From Sycobia sp. Sy_11 (lineage: Eukaryota; Arthropoda; Insecta; Hymenoptera; Epichrysomallidae): a DNA stretch of 64,000 nucleotides. Location of the stretch: contig JACCIC010000300.1 of NCBI GenBank assembly GCA_018907035.1, positions 235,001-299,000 on the forward strand. Direction: 5' to 3'. A model generated the notes under the pieces. It ran no database searches, had not been told where the DNA came from, and saw nothing but the letters and a program-made list of their open reading frames with translations. Of this stretch, positions 1 to 14,640 are shown piece by piece; position 1 is the stretch's first letter, and the number at the start of each line of letters is the position of its first letter. The position numbers were made by a program, and so were the translations under genes.

Positions 1-346
1 TATCAAAGACAAAATTATGGTACGCCACCCTTCCCCAGCTGTTCGGTAACTTTTGTACTCTATCGCCTCTCGTTCCATCGCACCATTGCATTATTATTAA
101 CTTTTATACGTATAAGACCAATCATTATCATGAGACAGGAGACAAAGAATTCAAAACGTTCTTCATTCAATTATAATCAGTTAGACAGTACGGATTATAG
201 TACATGCTTTGCATCAATAAACGAATTCAATTCGATTCCACTTGTCGGATCGTACAAACCCCCTCCCCCCTTGATTAAGTCGGTCCATCATACGATTGAT
301 TTTATTTTTAAGAAAAATATGTATGCAGTTTTCTTTTTGACAATTA

Positions 347-398
<52 letters not shown>

Positions 399-516
399 TA
401 TAAACATAGATTAGCCGATTAATATAAGAATTGAAAATTCTAGTTAAATGCAAATTAACGCGCGACTCAGTATTTATTGGCTATGCCTGCGGTTTCCGGC
501 GCTGAAATTTACGCAA

Positions 517-582
<66 letters not shown>

Positions 583-1640
583 GGCGTGTCATCTCGCCTC
601 ACCGTATTGAAATCCCGAAATTTTCTGGGCGGTACAAGCAATCGAACGATTACGCTGGCTACTTCTTGAATTTTTTGGGCCATCCGGCGAATTATTGTAC
701 AGTACATTAGAGAAATTATTTTATACGTAGAAAATGAATAAAGATACTAAATTGAAAATTGGGACATTACGATAATTAAGTAAATGTATGTTACCATCGA
801 CAATGTGCGAATTATATATTATTATAGTTAAAGCAACTTTGAGAGATACATGAATTTAAAAATGAATAAATCCTCTTTACACAAGAGAAATTTACGTGCT
901 ATTTATTTGCATTCATTTATTTGCACGCCATTGTTTCAAAATTACATACCGATCGTATACTTCATCGATATCATCGCTGTCGATCGTATCGTCGATAAGC
1001 CAAATCCGATCGACGCACGCAACAAGATCAAGTTTTACCATTTCGTTTTCGAAGAGCCCGTATGAGTGACTCCTGAGAAAGCCGCGGAGAGCGGATCAAT
1101 CGAAGCGCAAAATATTCTTCCGACCTGTCGATCAGGTACACTGTATTCCATGCGTATACACATGCGAAAGCAAAAACCAAGCGCTTACCCTTTTTGATAT
1201 CCGCCCTATAAATCCTTGGTAACGGTAATTTTTTGTTCTGCGTCTGTTCTTTTTTCTTTTCATTTTCAATTTTTTTCAAAAGTCCTTCACGTTCGTATAA
1301 CGACGCGCGCGTGGCGCTATACAGTCGTATATACCTCGAAAAATCCGGTCACGTACGCGAACAAGAAGAAAAGTGCGCGAAGAGCGGGGGGGGGGGAAAG
1401 AAAGAGAGAATGAGAGAAAGAAGGACCGAAGAAGAAGAAAAGCAAGGAGACGATCGCTGAGCCGAGCACAAAGTGCGCGAATATAGAAAGACGAGTAGGA
1501 GGGCACGTATAGTCGTCGGGCATTCGCGAATGTACGCGGAGATACATATATGCAGTGTACTATCATATCTATATATTATAAGCGAGATATAGTAAGTAAT
1601 CTATAAGTAAATAAGATAAGTAATCTATATATATCGCAGA
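1..1640. other. Intergenic, AT-rich, no gene seen
   Basis: Contains (TA)n at 351..396 and at 521..583 (one TG interruption). The rest is unique AT-rich sequence with a short A/G-rich patch near 1390..1440. Short open frames are by-products of the TA arrays. Confidence 0.8.
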
Positions 1641-1662
1641 GAGTGAGAGGAGGGAGAGAGAG

Positions 1663-1702
<40 letters not shown>

Positions 1703-1752
1703 GTCAGAATTGCGAGAGGAAGGGTAAGAAGTCTCGAAGAGAGGCCAAGGAA

Positions 1753-1799
<47 letters not shown>

Positions 1800-2021
1800 G
1801 GAGCCGGAGGCGGCGCGCGCGAGCGCGCCAATTCTCGCGTGCCGCGCACGCCAGGATCTCGCGGGCTCTCTGCAGAGTGGCGCCCTCCTAGTAAAGCGGC
1901 GAAGCGTTTTCGCGCTAGCGCGAGGATCCAGGATGTGCGACAGCACTCTTGCGATTTTGTCGCCGAGATGGGTTTCTTTTTCTTTGTTTCTTTTCTTTGT
2001 TGCGTTGCCGTAGACGGTACA

Positions 2022-2064
<43 letters not shown>

Positions 2065-2330
2065 ATTTATATATACATATAAAGATGCGATTGAAAGTGG
2101 TTCCTCATATTTCACGAAACTGCCGAATTTCTGGACTATTCGAGAGGGCCCCGCGTCAGTTTTGGCTCGAAACGGCGACGGAATTTCATCCGCGCAACAT
2201 TGACCGCCGGCCGAATGACTCGGAATTTTCCACGATACGTTAATTCCGGACTCGGGGGGGGGGGGAGAGGGTGAAAATCGCATGCGCGCAGGACACGTAA
2301 ATCTTACGGCACGTTAGCGAACCCAGTGAA
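1640..2330. other. CpG-rich island edged by GA/TC arrays
   Basis: (GA)n 1667..1699 and 1759..1798, (TC)n 2026..2061, with GC-rich sequence between and after, including GGCGCGCGCGAGCGCGCC near 1811. No protein-like frame. Possible regulatory island. Confidence 0.7.
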
Positions 2331-2470
2331 ATATTATTTACGATTATTTGTGTACACACAGTTTGTAATAGCGCATCGTCGCAGTTTTATTAGCGCGATA
2401 GCGTTGAAGTTTCTTCTTTTTGTTTTGCATTTTGACCTAAACATCTATCGTCGTTAATTGTGCATGTATA

Positions 2471-2537
<67 letters not shown>

Positions 2538-3030
2538 CTGTGTGTGTGTGTGTGTGTGTGTGCTTGCGTGCGCGCGCGCGCGATATACAACCGCCAATTG
2601 ATCAAGGCATACATATATGTCTATCTACAATAAATCTCCCCTGTCGCAAGGCGATATATACAATTACAAGGCTAAATCTTCCTTTATAATTAACCGCGTA
2701 ATCAGAAGGGAAAAATATAATACGTGCGTGTACATAGAAATACGTACGTGTAGAAAATGAAATACTTAATTTTTAGACACGTCGCCTTAAGTGGTCGTAA
2801 AACTTCACTGGACTACTTTTTAATAGACAATATATATACGCCAACGTTTATGCATTAGTATTATAGTGATTATTATCATTATCATTATTATTATTATTAT
2901 CCGCGTAACTTCGGCGAGGAAAATTGATCTATTACACCATGCACTCTATATATGTATATATAGGGAACTTAATAAATTCAAGCATTTATTTACTTATTAG
3001 ATCGGCGAGCTTGGGATATATATCTATCTA

Positions 3031-3092
<62 letters not shown>

Positions 3093-3213
3093 CTATATAA
3101 TGAACTCTAAACGACATTTTCGTGACATATTAAAATTAGTTACGATAAATCATAATCGGCGCCTGTGCCAATGCGCCGCATTATATACCGCACGTGTATA
3201 ATACAACGGACAG

Positions 3214-3298
<85 letters not shown>

Positions 3299-3501
3299 TT
3301 GGCAGCATATAACAGTCGTAACAGTCTAGATATTGGCATAGAGGCCAATAAAACGCGGCCGGGTAAAAATCACTTATCGGCCAATATAACATTCATGGCG
3401 TTCGTAATTTTCGAAACGATTGCTTTTAACGCTTGGCGGCCCTCCTTTCCGCCTCCCCCTACACCCGGCCCGCGGGTATATATATACGGGAGGTACGGAT
3501 A

Positions 3502-3551
<50 letters not shown>

Positions 3552-3825
3552 CACATTTTCTCATCGTATAATCAGCCTTATGGTAAGTTAATATTTAACG
3601 TAACACTTACTTTTGCCGTGCCGCGGCGCGCGTACGGCCCCGCGAAGAAACGAGCGCTTCGCGATGTCTGTCTGTACGAGCGGAAAAGGGACGGGCGCGG
3701 GGAGTGGGGACGGGGGGACATAACGCTCCGCGAGAGCCGGCGCGTTCACGAACGCAAACAGAGACAATAATAAGCGGAGCGAGTTACGCGATCGCTTGTA
3801 TCGGCAAAAAAAACTTACCCGACTT

Positions 3826-3866
<41 letters not shown>

Positions 3867-4000
3867 TATAAATATATATGTTTATATATGAATATATACA
3901 TATACACTGATAAATAAATATATATAAGAACACCTCTTCGCCGTTACGGTTGTTCTCTCGCTCCTCCTCTGTCTCTTTCCCGCTCGTATATAGGCACTCG
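2330..4000. repeat. Cluster of long (TA)n arrays
   Basis: TA arrays at 2473..2533 (followed by (TG)n 2540..2562 and CG repeats), 3033..3090, 3213..3295, 3504..3549 and 3829..3862, the densest TA cluster in the window. CpG-rich sequence at 3600..3780 separates the last two. Confidence 0.9.
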
Positions 4001-4030
4001 ACCGAATCCATCCAGCCGTCCATCCCCCTC

Positions 4031-4071
<41 letters not shown>

Positions 4072-4354
4072 CTAAGTTTCTCTTTTTCTTATACGGGAAA
4101 CGCGCGGTAGAGTCCGTCCGGCCGCCCTGCTCCCTATTGTTTCTCTTCAACCGGTGAAAATCGATGGCGGCGTAATTGGCTTGCCGAGAGCCGATTCTGC
4201 CGCGCTGAGAGACAGAGACGGAGAAGGAGGGTCTACACGCAATGCGATCCAGCATAAGGAGGCGCCTCCCTCTCTCGCAAAGCAAAAATTGCCTCCGCCG
4301 CGGATATCTATCCTACCGTGACATAGGCGTTAGGAGAGTGCTCGCTCCGATAAC

Positions 4355-4402
<48 letters not shown>

Positions 4403-4973
4403 TCTCCTTGTCGACTGCGTTCTCGAGCCGCGCGTCGCGCGGCGACGACAATCGTTGCCGAGGCCGCGGCCGGTTATTAGACTACACGGCGAGCCTGGCG
4501 CTTTATTTCGAGGAAACGGCGACGCGGCTTGAATTATTATTGCGCCCGATGCGCGCCCGAGCTTCCTCGACCCCCCTCCCCTCCTTCTAACAAACCGTCC
4601 GTGCTCTCTCGCCGGTTCCCGTTCGATCGCGTTCCCTTTTTGCGCTCGAGCGAGTTTTTTCCTGCTTCCCTCGCCCTCCCCCCCGGCCCCCCTCCTTCGT
4701 CGTTCGCCTTCTCTCGACTCTGCTATCTCGAGCCAATGGAGCACCATCGCGGCCTCGGCGACGACGGCGGCGGGCGACGCGCGCGCGCGCGCGCCGGGAA
4801 TTGGAAATTGAAAAAGTTTCGCAATAACAATTTTCTTCATCTTTTTTTTTTCTTTTTTTTTTTTTCGTCGTCCCGCACGCCGGAGAGCGAATAAAAAGTA
4901 AGAGTTGCCCGGTTGAAAGGTTTCTAGGATCGGTAAGAGGAGAGCCCCGTTGTAAACGACGTTCGATATCTCG

Positions 4974-5036
<63 letters not shown>
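4000..5036. other. CpG-rich island, then (TA)n
   Basis: GC-rich sequence at 4030..4800 with two (TC)n arrays and a CGCGCG run near 4780, ending in T-rich sequence and (TA)n at 4977..5036. Frames on both strands are compositional. No gene recognised. Confidence 0.7.
4034..4399. promoter_or_regulatory. Candidate PHO/GAGA cluster
   Basis: A CCGCCATCGA motif (4161..4170, minus) sits between (TC)n 4034..4068 and (TC)n 4361..4399 in a CpG-rich island. Same logic as the 25 kb cluster but with a single PHO-like site. Confidence 0.25.
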
Positions 5037-5038
<2 letters not shown>

Positions 5039-8000
5039 GCGATAGATATTCCATTTTCTATCCGGAAGTTGAGAGAATAATTTTAGATATCCTTGGTTAT
5101 TGCGAGATAATAGGGGGGGAAAAAATAAGGCGTTTTTTAATTAATGGGGAGTACAGAAGTAGTAGCGGGCAACGGCAACAACAGAAAAACGCGGAAAATA
5201 CAACGTTACAAACCGTGGTGAAAACTGAGTCTTTTTTCAATGGTTCCGAAGTTATATTTAACAATTACTGGTTAGAAACAAGCCATTATTTAGGTATTTT
5301 TAGTACTTTTTAAAAACTCGCCAATTTAGGCTCTTTGAAAAATAGTTTCGGTTTTTACCATGGGAACACGTTTACTTCTACTATTCAATTTCAAAAACCT
5401 ATATTTTCATTATTATTTTTGATCCTGACGAGTATGTTATATTATGCACAAAATTAATATTTTAATAAAATATCATTTTTTTTTTTGTTAAAATTACAAA
5501 CGGTTAATGCACATCATTATTTATTCAATATCATGTTTATTACATTTACCATTAAATAACAGAACAGTTTGTTTTCTTCTAAAACCACTAGCTGCAAAAT
5601 TTATCAAATCTGTCATTAACATTACATTTTTGAAAAAGTCTTTTTATAGTCCAAGCATAGCTTGATAACAATAAAATTCATTTGTCTTTAATTTCACTAT
5701 TATTGAGAAACAAGAATATACGTAATTTACATGTAGACTTAAATTCTTCGATGCGGTTGTGACAGCTAGTCACTTTTCAACTTCGCACAAGACTTGGCAA
5801 TGTATAATGTTAATATAGAGGCCTGACGTATTGATCTACAATTTCCGCACGTAAGTAGTATTTGCTTATGAAGTATCTGGCGCTGCTGAAGTAAAGAAGT
5901 TGTCGAGAGGCATGAAACATAAGGGTAAGTATATATAGGTATATAATATGTATAGTTATATAATAAATATATATAATAATAGGTATATAAAGGTATATAT
6001 ATATATACATTTATAAATATATATACATTGTTCTCCTTGACCAAATTATTCAGAACATATATTTAGTTGCTTTGACGAATCATTACGTAATCCAACCTGT
6101 CGATGCATATATTGTACACCTGCCTCTGACTCAGTGTTCCACTAAATTCCTGACGCATGTTTATGTGGCAGCCATTTCCGTCTGAAGAATCGCATTACAT
6201 ATGGTCGACTTAGAAGCTGAATTTTTATTGCGTTTGGATCGAAAAGTACCAAACAATAACTGTCCAATACTCCTATATTCCTATGTGCACCAGATGTCAG
6301 ATACTAATTCAAGATTATCCATACGATCTTTCTTGCTTTCCAGTCTGATTTGATATTGCTCCGAGCAGAGAATTTTGGTATTACGAGCTCGAGAAAGCTT
6401 ACAAACTAGGCCTTTCATTATTATCTTGATAATAATTGCATGGGCATTTATAGTTTTATCCTAGTTACGGCCTCCTAACATTCTGAAGACCAATCTGGGA
6501 TCTACCTTCAGCTTTTCAATATCTAGATTTTATGCGAATCTAGACTTTATTAATTCTTAAGATCTGCATCTGAATTAATAAATCCGGTTCAGGCCTTGTC
6601 AGCTTTGTGTTAATTAACCGTCTAAACTGCATTCCCATATTAATTATCTTTCAACCCTACACATTGAAATTTTTACCTCAAAATACTTTTTAACCTACAC
6701 ATTCGCTCGGATATTTGACTCTCTTCTTATATGATATTCACTGATCATGTTTTGGTTACAGCGTCAATCATCTGTTCTATACCGAGTGATCCACTGAGAT
6801 CTCATCTGAAACTGCTTACTTCTCTTCTCCAAAGTCCCCTGAAGAAGACCATGTTAGAGTTTTTTCGTACTTATCAATGACAAGTATTGTCAAAGTTATT
6901 CGCATATCCAATATTGAAGATTTTTTCTTGTCGAGCATGCATAAAAAATATAAGATTTAAATGTTGAAAAAAAAGGTGACAATACCCCCACCCTCCGCTG
7001 ATTTTTACGTCGAACAGGTTTTCCTTTCTCTTCACCTTATATTTCTCTATCGCTTAGTCAACCATTGTCCAGCTTCCAATGGAGTGCGTTCTTCTCGGCA
7101 CTGGTGAAGCATTGTCAATGGTAATTCTACTGATTGAATTCAAAGCACCTTTACAACTGCGAAGGTATATGATAATTTGATAATCATGATAATTTGCTTA
7201 ATCAGTGGACTTGCCCATCATGTAGTAATGCTGATAATTCGATGGATGACTAACGCCATTTGTCCTGTGCCAAATACCTATAAGTTTTTGCATTATGTTA
7301 AATATGAAGAATACGAGTCAAATTGGTATATAAATTCCTTCACCGAGGCACAATTGCTACCCTTACGTTTTGGGATAAGCGAGCTCCGCGACGTCTCCAT
7401 GTGCTACCTGTGGATATCCAATTTCGATGCAATCTTGAAGAATGACCATAGCCAGTTTACAATACCGTAGACGTACGCGCCTGACCTGTAACATATTAGA
7501 AATGACGTCGTGAGACTCTGGTCTTGTATCACTCGATAAAGCGTATCGCTGATTTCATATACTAATCCCTCCCTAGTAACAATTTGCGAAGCCTCTTTCC
7601 TATCGGCGTGCCCACGTATTTCAATCGATTATTTTTGTGAAGTGTACGTATTACCTTTTTAAAAATTGTGAACCCCCAGTATAAATTACTATCTTCCCTC
7701 TATTATATCTGCAAAGCTATATCCCATCAAATAAAAGTTGGCCTTCGTAACGAACGTAACGTGATGGAAGATTTAAACATGTTTATTCACAATATAATAA
7801 TTTATTATTGGTGTAAAACGCTTACTATTTACACAGCTTCTTATCAGCATAAACAATCAAAATTATTCTGTACTTAGAATAATCATTCTTGCTAATTATT
7901 ACATTGTGAAAAATTAAAGTCCAATCTTTAGTTTTGATACTTGAGGTTTGAAAGTCACATTTTGTTTTCACTTTTCGTCAATAAATGAATACCATTTAAA

Positions 8001-8320
8001 ATCCTATGAATTTTAAATTAAAATCTGAATGCAGATACTATAATTCAACATCCATCGGTTTATTCGGTGTGGAAAATTCTACTCTTAACTCGAACGATCG
8101 AGGCCCTACGGTGGCAAGAAAAAGCAGAAATGACGAAAACAGCTCCCCCAGAGAGACAATTTGTGCGACAATCGACGATTGCGCAAGAGCCGTCAATTTC
8201 GTAAATTCAATTGTTTTTTTTTCGCCCACGCGCGGTTCTAATAATTTTTTCCATAAAGCCGGTTCGCTGCGCTAAACGACACTATAAAATCGGCATAAAT
8301 CGACGTCCATTACAATATGT
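5037..8320. other. Repeat-poor unique block, no gene recognised
   Basis: About 3.3 kb with almost no microsatellite apart from a loose AT/TA patch at 5930..6020. Base composition is more balanced than in the neighbours. Short frames such as 7177..7470 (+) have no recognisable motif. It could be old inserted sequence or a conserved regulatory block; terminal repeats were not seen. Confidence 0.5.
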
Positions 8321-8380
<60 letters not shown>

Positions 8381-8483
8381 TGCATGTATGTATGTATGTA
8401 TAACGCCCAGAAAAAGAAAATGTAATTTTTGTTTTTTTCTGGCCAGAGTACGGGAAGCGCATTTATACTGTGTATCTGTATGA

Positions 8484-8556
<73 letters not shown>

Positions 8557-8800
8557 TGTATGTGTATATATACCGGATGGAAAATACGGAATATCTACCA
8601 CGGGAAAAGTCCCAGAGGAGACCCGGCGTGCGATTACGCTTGTTATACACGCTCGTGCGCTATACACGGGATAAAAATGCACGAAGCAAATAAGGCGTAA
8701 ACGTCTAACGGCGAGCCTCTCTTTCTCTGCTTTCTTCTCTTACCCCTCCCATCCCGGCCCGGCTTCCTTTCCGCCTGTCCTCCTCCATATTTTCCCTTGG

Positions 8801-8864
<64 letters not shown>
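8321..8864. repeat. Compound microsatellites: TA, TATG, TG/CG, CA, GATA
   Basis: (TA)n 8321..8350, (TATG)n 8351..8402, (TA)n 8485..8519 running into TG/CG repeats to 8564, then (CA)n 8804..8830 directly joined to (GATA)n 8831..8864. Five different motifs occur in 550 bases. Confidence 0.95.
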
Positions 8865-9094
8865 CGAGTCCTGCGACCGTCCCGCGGCCCCGTGAACATC
8901 CACTTTTTGCCCCCTAATTCCCGCTCTCCATTACCAGGGATCGCTCGTCCGAGACATCAGCGGCGTCATAATCTCTATAGCGGATAGCGCCTCAGCGGCG
9001 ACGACGACGCGGATGCCGCCACACCGCGACCGCTTTTCTCTCTCTCTCCCTCTCTCTATCACTCTCCCTCACTCTCTCTCTCTCTCTCTCTCCT

Positions 9095-9131
<37 letters not shown>

Positions 9132-9579
9132 CTCTCGATTTTCCCCGAACGGGCGCGAGATTAATAAATACGTCCGCGCGCAATAATTTCCGCGAAAGCC
9201 CGTGAGCGCGCCTTTCTCGCGGTCCGACACAACTCTCTCGCCGGGCGCGCGGACTCTCGGCGAGAGCAGCGGCGTTGCGGGGTTAGGCGACGAAGTGGAG
9301 TGGCGGGGGAGGGGAAGGGGGGGGGATGGAAGGCAGGAGATATACCGATCGCGGCTTAATGGGCCCGTCCCGCGCACCTAGCGGTACCGTATCGGGTGCA
9401 CCGTGCATCGGTCGGCACCGGGGCGAGATCTCGCCTCCGCCCTCCCCTCCTCTGGCACTCCGCCCCTCGCCCGCCGGCCGGTGCCGGCCGTATAATGCGA
9501 TACCGCGAATCCCGCGGTGCCGGGACGGATCGGGGCGCGGGAGCATAACGGTTTATTACACGGCGCGCGGTCCCGCTGA

Positions 9580-9620
<41 letters not shown>

Positions 9621-10040
9621 TCCTAGAGCTTTTTCTAGATTTGGTCGATTCTACTGCTATTGTTGTTGTTTTGTTGTTGTTGTTGTTGTTGTTGTTTCTT
9701 TTTTTTTTTTTGTCTTTTTACGCTTTTTCCCGTTGACTTATCAGACCGTTCGGTTCGCGGGGCCTCTTTATGTCGCTGCGCCGACGATCGGGCCCATATA
9801 CTTGCCACTCCGCTCGTTCGGGCTGAATTCGCGCGACCCCGGCGAGGAGTTCCGTGAATTGATGCCGCGAGTATATATACAGTATATGTGTATATATCTG
9901 TATGTATATATTACAAGCACGCCTTGTTTCTCTATTTCTTTCTGTTTCTTTATTTTTTTCATTTTTATCAAGGAACATAATCTATTCCGTGATAACAATG
10001 CTAAAGTCGCGATTGTTCCCATCTACGTCTACATATACAC

Positions 10041-10103
<63 letters not shown>

Positions 10104-10330
10104 TTGTGTGGGAATTTCGGAGGAGCTGTACGTATAGAGAACGAGAGAGAGAGAGAGAGAGAGAACCAAGGTGCGTCTAATATGGAAAAATATGTGTATT
10201 GCAGCAAAACGTCCAGCGAGAGCAACGCGCGCGCGAGATCTCGCCAGATAAAGATGGTATCTCCGAGGCATGAAAATTGTAATTACACAGCTCGTGCGCT
10301 CGCTGCAATCTTTGACGTTGTATGAATTTC
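8865..10330. other. CpG-rich island with TC, TTG and TA arrays
   Basis: Interrupted (TC)n 9037..9136, (TC)n 9584..9619, (TTG)n 9660..9696, (TA)n 10043..10099 and (GA)n 10142..10164, around strongly CpG-rich sequence at 9140..9560. Open frames here are compositional. No gene recognised. Confidence 0.75.
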
Positions 10331-11248
10331 ATTACTTGTAATATAATATAAGAAGTCTTTGGGATCGGCGAGTGCGAGAGATTAATACTGGCTACAATAA
10401 TATTGTAAGATATGATTTTCTATACATTTTTCAAAATGATAATTGACAGATAAAAAAAAACTGATTCGGACCCGTTACTTTTTTATCGACAAAAATTTTA
10501 TTATAATATATAAAGTTGAAAAAGAAGTGCCGACAGCAAGTGCTGTGATTGTCAATCATATAGATACCGATTTGATGTCTAATATTAGACTACTTGTATT
10601 CTATAAAAAAAATTGAAATATATGCTCTATGTATTATAAGAATTCGCTCGTAATATATATTTATATATGTATATATAACCAACAATAACAATGCAGAAAG
10701 CCATCATTATCATCGATGCAAAAAGAATTGTCCGAGATATATATATATATATATATCCGTTATAAAATCCAACTTGTCCTACTGCTGCATTTGAATGGCC
10801 GCGCAATTTATATCGCGATAAATATCGCGGTATTCTAGAAAAATCATCCGTGACCTCGATATTAATAAAAATTTTCTTGCGCGCGCGAGAAGCGCGCTCG
10901 CCGACATTTTTTGCCATATATACTGTATACAAACGTTGAAAAAAGAGGCAGGAGAATTATATATACTTCTATATATATATGAGCGCTGCAAATACTTAGA
11001 AATATGTATAGATATGTATATATAGAGTGGATCTGGAAACAAAAGAAATAGCGAGCTCGGCAGGAATCAAGGAGAAGTTGATCAAAAAATTTCCGTCCGC
11101 CTCGTCGTTCTTGTTTTGACGGAGAGCAGAGGCGGCCTGCTCTCCTCCGCGCAGCCTCGATACGCTCGGCTCTCCGGCGAACGGCCGCTGTCACGGTGCG
11201 CAAAAGTCCGAGTATCGTAATACCGATGCCGATCTAGCTGGGTATAAA

Positions 11249-11300
<52 letters not shown>

Positions 11301-12683
11301 GTGTGTTTACAATATCACGATTATGTAGTATTTAGATACAACTAACATGCAGCATCCCGTGACAAAATTATCCGCCATGTATCCCCGGTAGAAGCCGGAT
11401 TCTTTAGTTAGTAATACCGCTGATGTGCCGACAAACTTCCATTGCTCGCTATACATCCACGTACGATGTATCTCTAATTATTTATCGTGGTGATAATATT
11501 CTAATTATCACTTTATCGAATACAGTTAGATTTACTTAACTTTTGCCCATCCAGTAAAGTTCTTCGGGTTCTCCAGTCGTGATCGTGCAATGTATCCGGA
11601 GGTCAGCCTTTTGCATTTTTCGTCTGGCAAGAGTAAGGAAAGGATAGGAATGTCGATCTGCTTAAACAATCGTTATTTTGCCTTATCCGGTGAGAAGTTA
11701 CGATCTACTTATCTCGATCACGAGCAATAGTTGATAATCCTTGCTTTGGTTACTACACAATTGTCACGTATATAATTGTTTGAGTTTGCTTCATATATGA
11801 GTAAAGTTTTCGATTGGAGTCCCCGATCAGGTCAGGTGCTCTATTAAGCCAAATAAAAGTACGCGGATAATTCATTTGTATGCGAATAAGGTAAAATAAA
11901 AAAATATCGAAAGCAATCCTAAAAACTCCGAATTTTAATTTAATTATTTCCAATGAATTTCGATATTTCAAAGCATTGAATACTGTTCTTACGTTGGAAA
12001 TAAATATTGATACAAGAAATGTGCATACGTACTTAATGTAAACGAATTTTTGTTTTCTATAAAATCCATTATTCATATTTTTATTATCGCTTTCTGCGAG
12101 TTCGTACTTTAAATTTTTCGTTTTTTAATTGAATTTAAAATTGCAAAAAATTTCGAGTTCAAATAAAAATGTTTTGAATTGATTTTATTAAGAATTATCG
12201 AGATATCAACTACGGTTTGGCATGCCAGAATCTAGTTAGAGAGTTCTAAAAAATATCGGTATTACAAACGCCGTAGAATCGATGAAAGGATTTCCTTGCT
12301 GGATTTCAATCGAAGATAGAGATTGCACTGGATCCCTCGAGGATCCCATATTGAACTTTTCACGCGACATGTGTACCGAAAACAATTTCTCCTATAACAA
12401 GTAAATATTTCCTTGTTTCTTTTTGGCGAAGCAAAGTGTTTTCTGAAATTAAAAAAAAGACGACTAAAAATGTATATAAATGTTATATATTTTATGACTA
12501 CTAATCACGTACGCCGCGAATGCGTTAGAACTGGGATTTCTGTTTGAACATTCAAAACGTCCAATATATCTCGAGGCTTTCGAATATATTCGAAACTCGC
12601 GAGATAAATCGAACTTATCCAAGCCGTTCGATTGCTCGGGAAGTTCGAGTTATTCGAACAAATTATTTCTAGCCATGGCGCTG

Positions 12684-12690
<7 letters not shown>
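10331..12690. other. AT-rich intergenic, largely unique
   Basis: One array, (TA)n 11252..11298, and a GC-rich patch at 11090..11200. The 11300..12690 portion is unique AT-rich sequence with no protein-like frame. Confidence 0.7.

Positions 12691-12691
<1 letters not shown>

Positions 12692-12749
<58 letters not shown>
12692..12749. repeat. (GT)29 microsatellite
   Basis: Uninterrupted GT dinucleotide array of about 29 units following a short TATATAT. Confidence 0.97.
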
Positions 12750-12750
<1 letters not shown>

Positions 12751-12829
12751 TTTTGAGATCAATAACTGAATAATTCGAACGGCTCGAACAAGTACTCGAA
12801 CATCAAGAAAGTTCCATACATACACAGCT

Positions 12830-13038
12830 ACAAAAAAAAACGAGTCGTCGATCTCCTCCTCTTCTCATTATTATATATACGCGCGAGCGCATGCAAACGC
12901 TTCGCGCGCGTTCTCGAATCCCGCAAACCAGAGTGGTGCAGATGTATAGAGATAGTGAGAGAGAGAGAGAGAGAAGAGAGAAGAGAGAGAGAGAGGGAAT
13001 ATATATATAGGAAGAGGCAGTGAGAGGGAGGTTGAAAG

Positions 13039-13097
<59 letters not shown>

Positions 13098-13277
13098 AGC
13101 TGGCAAGGACAGCCAGCGATTACTGGCTGAATTAGGGGAGGGTGCGCGCGCTTGGCCGTCTCGGCCGCTGGCTCTGCCTCGGTCCCGCGCTTATATTATG
13201 CCTGCCGCGCGACCGGGCCGTCCGGCAAACTCCGACGGGCTTTGGCCGCATTATATCTACGAGAAGAGGCGAAACGG

Positions 13278-13349
<72 letters not shown>

Positions 13350-13722
13350 GGAGGGAGAGAGTCGAATAAATAATTCAGACGGCGTATTCCCAGAATCTCG
13401 AACGGACGAACGAACGAACGAACGAACGAACGGAGGAAGGAACGAACCGGGCGAACGGGAGGAGGTAGGAGAACGGGCGAGAGTTCAACGCGACGGGAAT
13501 TTTCATTTTTCGGGAGGAGCTTATACTGAGATGAGAGAGAGAGAGACATAGTCTAGAGTTGAGTCGCTGATGGTTTCTCGTTCTTTGTATATATATATAT
13601 ATACACGTCACCTTATCTTTTTCTCTCTCTCCCACACGATCTTTCTCTTCCCGTCGTTGTTTTATCCCCACCAACTATATATATGTATGTATATTATTAC
13701 AGGTATACTATATACGTATATC

Positions 13723-13786
<64 letters not shown>

Positions 13787-13933
13787 ATATATAATATCGC
13801 CGATGCGATCTTCCCGAAACCCCCACCCCTCCCACGAAACCGCGTATAAGAAGCGAGTGTTATGGAAGTCTCTTGGATTATAACATATAGATAGCAGTGA
13901 GCGCCTGTTCACCAGTATACAATTTTTCTCCAC

Positions 13934-13967
<34 letters not shown>

Positions 13968-14640
13968 TTGGCTGGAGAAGAAAAAATCCTTTTCGACGCA
14001 AAATTTCAACTTTCGATAGGTGTGTGCGCGCGTATGTGTGTTTGTTTGCGTGCGTATGCAGGTATGTATGCTTTTGTGTGTGAAAGAAAACGAGGACAAC
14101 CGGGCGAACGAATGCAAATGAGTCGCACCGAAGGGCAGGGTATGTACAATAAATTTTTGGCCGCGCGCAATTTTAATTTTTTTTATTTTTTTATTTTTCG
14201 TTAATTCTTTCTGCTCCTTCTTGCTCTTCTTCATCGTCTTCTCCTTCTTCTTCTTTCGTTCTTCGCTCTCTCTCTCTCTCTCTCTCTCACAGTCCCCTTT
14301 TCACCCCGCTCGCTCGCGCGCGCGCGCGTATGCACGGCGAAATAAGTTTGTTTACCGTTGCGGCCGCCGTTAACTGTCCAGTTTACGAGACGCCCGGACA
14401 TAATCGATTTTTTTTCCACAATGCTCCGCAATTTGTTAAACGGTAGCCTCGCGCGTCGGCGACGGGTCTGGGGGTTGGTCCACACGGCCGAGGGGGTCGT
14501 GGGGGGAGAGGGGGAGAGGCAGCGCGCCTGGGGCCCCGTGCAGGATCGTGGGACGCGCGAGCGCGGGCGCGAAAGACAATACGCGCCGGCTTATTGATTT
14601 TTAACCGGCGAGCGCGCGCGCGCGCGCACAAGTAACATGT
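12830..14640. other. GA-array island with CpG-rich sequence
   Basis: GA-rich 12957..12994, (GA)n 13042..13088 and 13281..13347, (CGAA)n 13399..13432, (TA)n 13727..13780, (TC)n 13934..13960 and 14261..14288, with CpG-rich sequence at 13130..13260 and 14300..14620. No gene recognised. Confidence 0.75.

Noticed and set aside
351..583. Open frames encoding repeated Tyr-Ile, and similar ones at every (TA)n array, or Arg-Glu and Ser-Leu at (GA)n arrays
   Set aside because: Direct translations of dinucleotide repeats, with no independent coding evidence.
8321..8864. Short tandem units as a possible CRISPR-like or satellite array
   Set aside because: Units are 2-4 bases without spacers. These are ordinary microsatellites in a eukaryotic genome.
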